This document shows positions 5,037 through 5,947 of a DNA stretch of 5,947 nucleotides, piece by piece; the first letter of the stretch is position 1, and each line of letters opens with the position of its first letter. The stretch is from an uncultured Clostridia bacterium. Its GTDB lineage: Bacteria > Bacillota > Clostridia > Oscillospirales > Oscillospiraceae. The notes below the pieces were generated by a model. That model was not told where the DNA came from. It made no database searches and saw only the letters and a list, made by a program, of their open reading frames with translations. Location: positions 1-5,947 of the forward strand of contig CAMWSZ010000205.1 of assembly GCA_947177005.1 (NCBI GenBank), in the 5' to 3' direction. The position numbers and the translations under genes are program-made.

Positions 5037-5947
5037 ATGCCCTTTTCCATCTTCCATGATGTTTTCGATCTTGAATCCGTCGATGAATGGTATCAGAGCA
5101 TCTGGTATGCAGAGACTTCCGTTCAGGAAAAAATCGACGGTCTGACGGTTGCTTTAGAATACCGCAATGGCATTCTCTATCAGGGAGCAACACGCGGCGA
5201 TGGAGTGACCGGCGAGGATGTGACGGAAAATGCAAAGGCTGTTTCCGGGATACCGCAAAAGCTGGATATTCCTAAAAAAGCGAACGTCCCGGCGAAAAAC
5301 AGGCTCTTTGTCCGCGCCGAAGTCTATATGCCTGTTGCAGCATTTGAACGAGTTAATGCGGAAATGCAGGCGGCAGGGAGGAATTTCTATGCCAATTCCC
5401 GCAACAGTGCCGCCGGAAGTCTCCGTGTAAAAGATCCCAGGATTGCCGCAGAGAGAGGACTTGCGGCGATCAGTTTTGCGGTTCTGTACAGCGAGGGGTG
5501 GGAGAACTGCAATACCAGCGTTCTGCCAAAGCCTGGAGTATCTGAAACCGGCGATCTTGCGCTGCTGACAGCTTTGGGATTCAATGCCGTATATCCCTGC
5601 AAAACTTTGGATGAAATCCGTACTGCCATCGCAAAAATCGGTGAGCATAGAAACGAACTTTCTTACTGGATTGACGGCGCAGGTGTCAAGACGGATGATG
5701 CGGTTTTACAGGCCAGCATCGGCAGCACGGCAAAATATCCCAAACATGCTGTGGCGTATAAGTATCCTGCTGATAAGAAGGAGACAGCTATATTGGATAT
5801 TGAACTTCAAACTGGACGGACAGGGGTCCTTATTATCTGGAAGTATTTCCACACATCCGAGTCCCTGGGGACATACAACGAATGGAAAGCCTTGGGAATC
5901 AACACCAGGTCCTTGAATTTTGGGAAAACCGGCGGAGTATTATCCGG
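5037..5947 (+). pseudogene. ligA: NAD+-dependent DNA ligase (LigA-like), N-terminally truncated, runs off the window
   Basis: The frame from ATG 5037 is open for 303 codons to the window end. It matches the nucleotidyltransferase domain of bacterial LigA: HDVFDLESV (residues 7-15), the AMP-accepting lysine motif EKIDG (K32, E. coli K115), TRGDG (52-56), RAEVYM (93-98, usually RGEVYM), NSRNSAAGSLR (120-130, usually NPRNAAAGSLR), IDGAGVK (212-218) and AYKYPADKKET (240-250), then QTGRTGVL (258-265). About 83 residues are missing before the lysine, including domain Ia, which binds the NMN half of NAD+ and is needed for self-adenylation. After residue 265 (about base 5831) the expected OB-fold sequence (LTP...ATLHN) is not seen, although the frame continues. 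A full LigA is about 650-670 residues. The transposase remnant directly upstream suggests the 5' end was lost by insertion or deletion. Most likely a broken extra ligase copy; a shortened expressed protein is possible. Confidence 0.78.

Noticed and set aside
5154..5648. 164-codon minus-strand frame
   Set aside because: Opposite the ligase-like frame, whose motifs establish the + strand as coding.
5584..5916. 110-codon plus-strand frame in another phase of the ligase region
   Set aside because: The overlapping phase carries the LigA motifs IDGAGVK and AYKYP; this one has none.
1..5947. CRISPR arrays, tRNAs, riboswitches, attachment sites, defence genes
   Set aside because: I looked for direct repeats, cloverleaf-like segments and known motifs on both strands and saw none that I could support.

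Overview
The window is chromosomal-looking DNA from a GC-rich Firmicute, most likely a gut clostridium of the Oscillospiraceae type. That placement is inferred from protein style, strong AGGAGG-like ribosome sites and tight same-strand packing; no rRNA or other phylogenetic marker is present. It splits into an intact catabolic operon (1 to about 4188) and a debris zone of broken genes (about 4202 to 5947). All recognised genes lie on the + strand.

Operon part: the 3' end of a monosaccharide ABC-transporter permease (MmsB/GguB/XylH type), a 72-residue two-helix membrane protein of unknown function, an FGGY-family kinase acting as a probable L-ribulokinase (araB role), L-arabinose isomerase (araA) and L-ribulose-5-phosphate 4-epimerase (araD). 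Gaps are 4, 17, 15 and 31 bp, so one transcript is likely, with its promoter upstream of the window. Together they import L-arabinose (or a related sugar) and convert it through L-ribulose and L-ribulose 5-phosphate to D-xylulose 5-phosphate. Active-site residues of AraA and AraD are intact and match E. coli alignment positions.

Debris part: directly after araD, with its own ribosome site, is a wrecked transketolase locus. The first about 15 codons of the N-terminal transketolase subunit are joined to the last about 79 codons of the C-terminal subunit, with a frameshift, small losses and an in-frame TAG. The original operon was therefore probably araBAD plus a split transketolase, which would have carried xylulose 5-phosphate into the non-oxidative pentose phosphate pathway. 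An 18-bp hairpin just after the old transketolase stop looks like the operon terminator. Then come about 200 bp of AT-richer sequence with no recognised gene, an 83-codon C-terminal remnant of an IS110-family transposase, and an NAD+-dependent DNA ligase (LigA-like) frame. The ligase lacks domain Ia at its start and stops resembling LigA near 5831, although its frame stays open to the window end.

I did not find evidence of a new defence or mobile system. The most notable points are the transketolase A/B deletion fusion, the truncated ligase with an altered tail, the atypical ribulokinase and the small membrane protein in the sugar operon.
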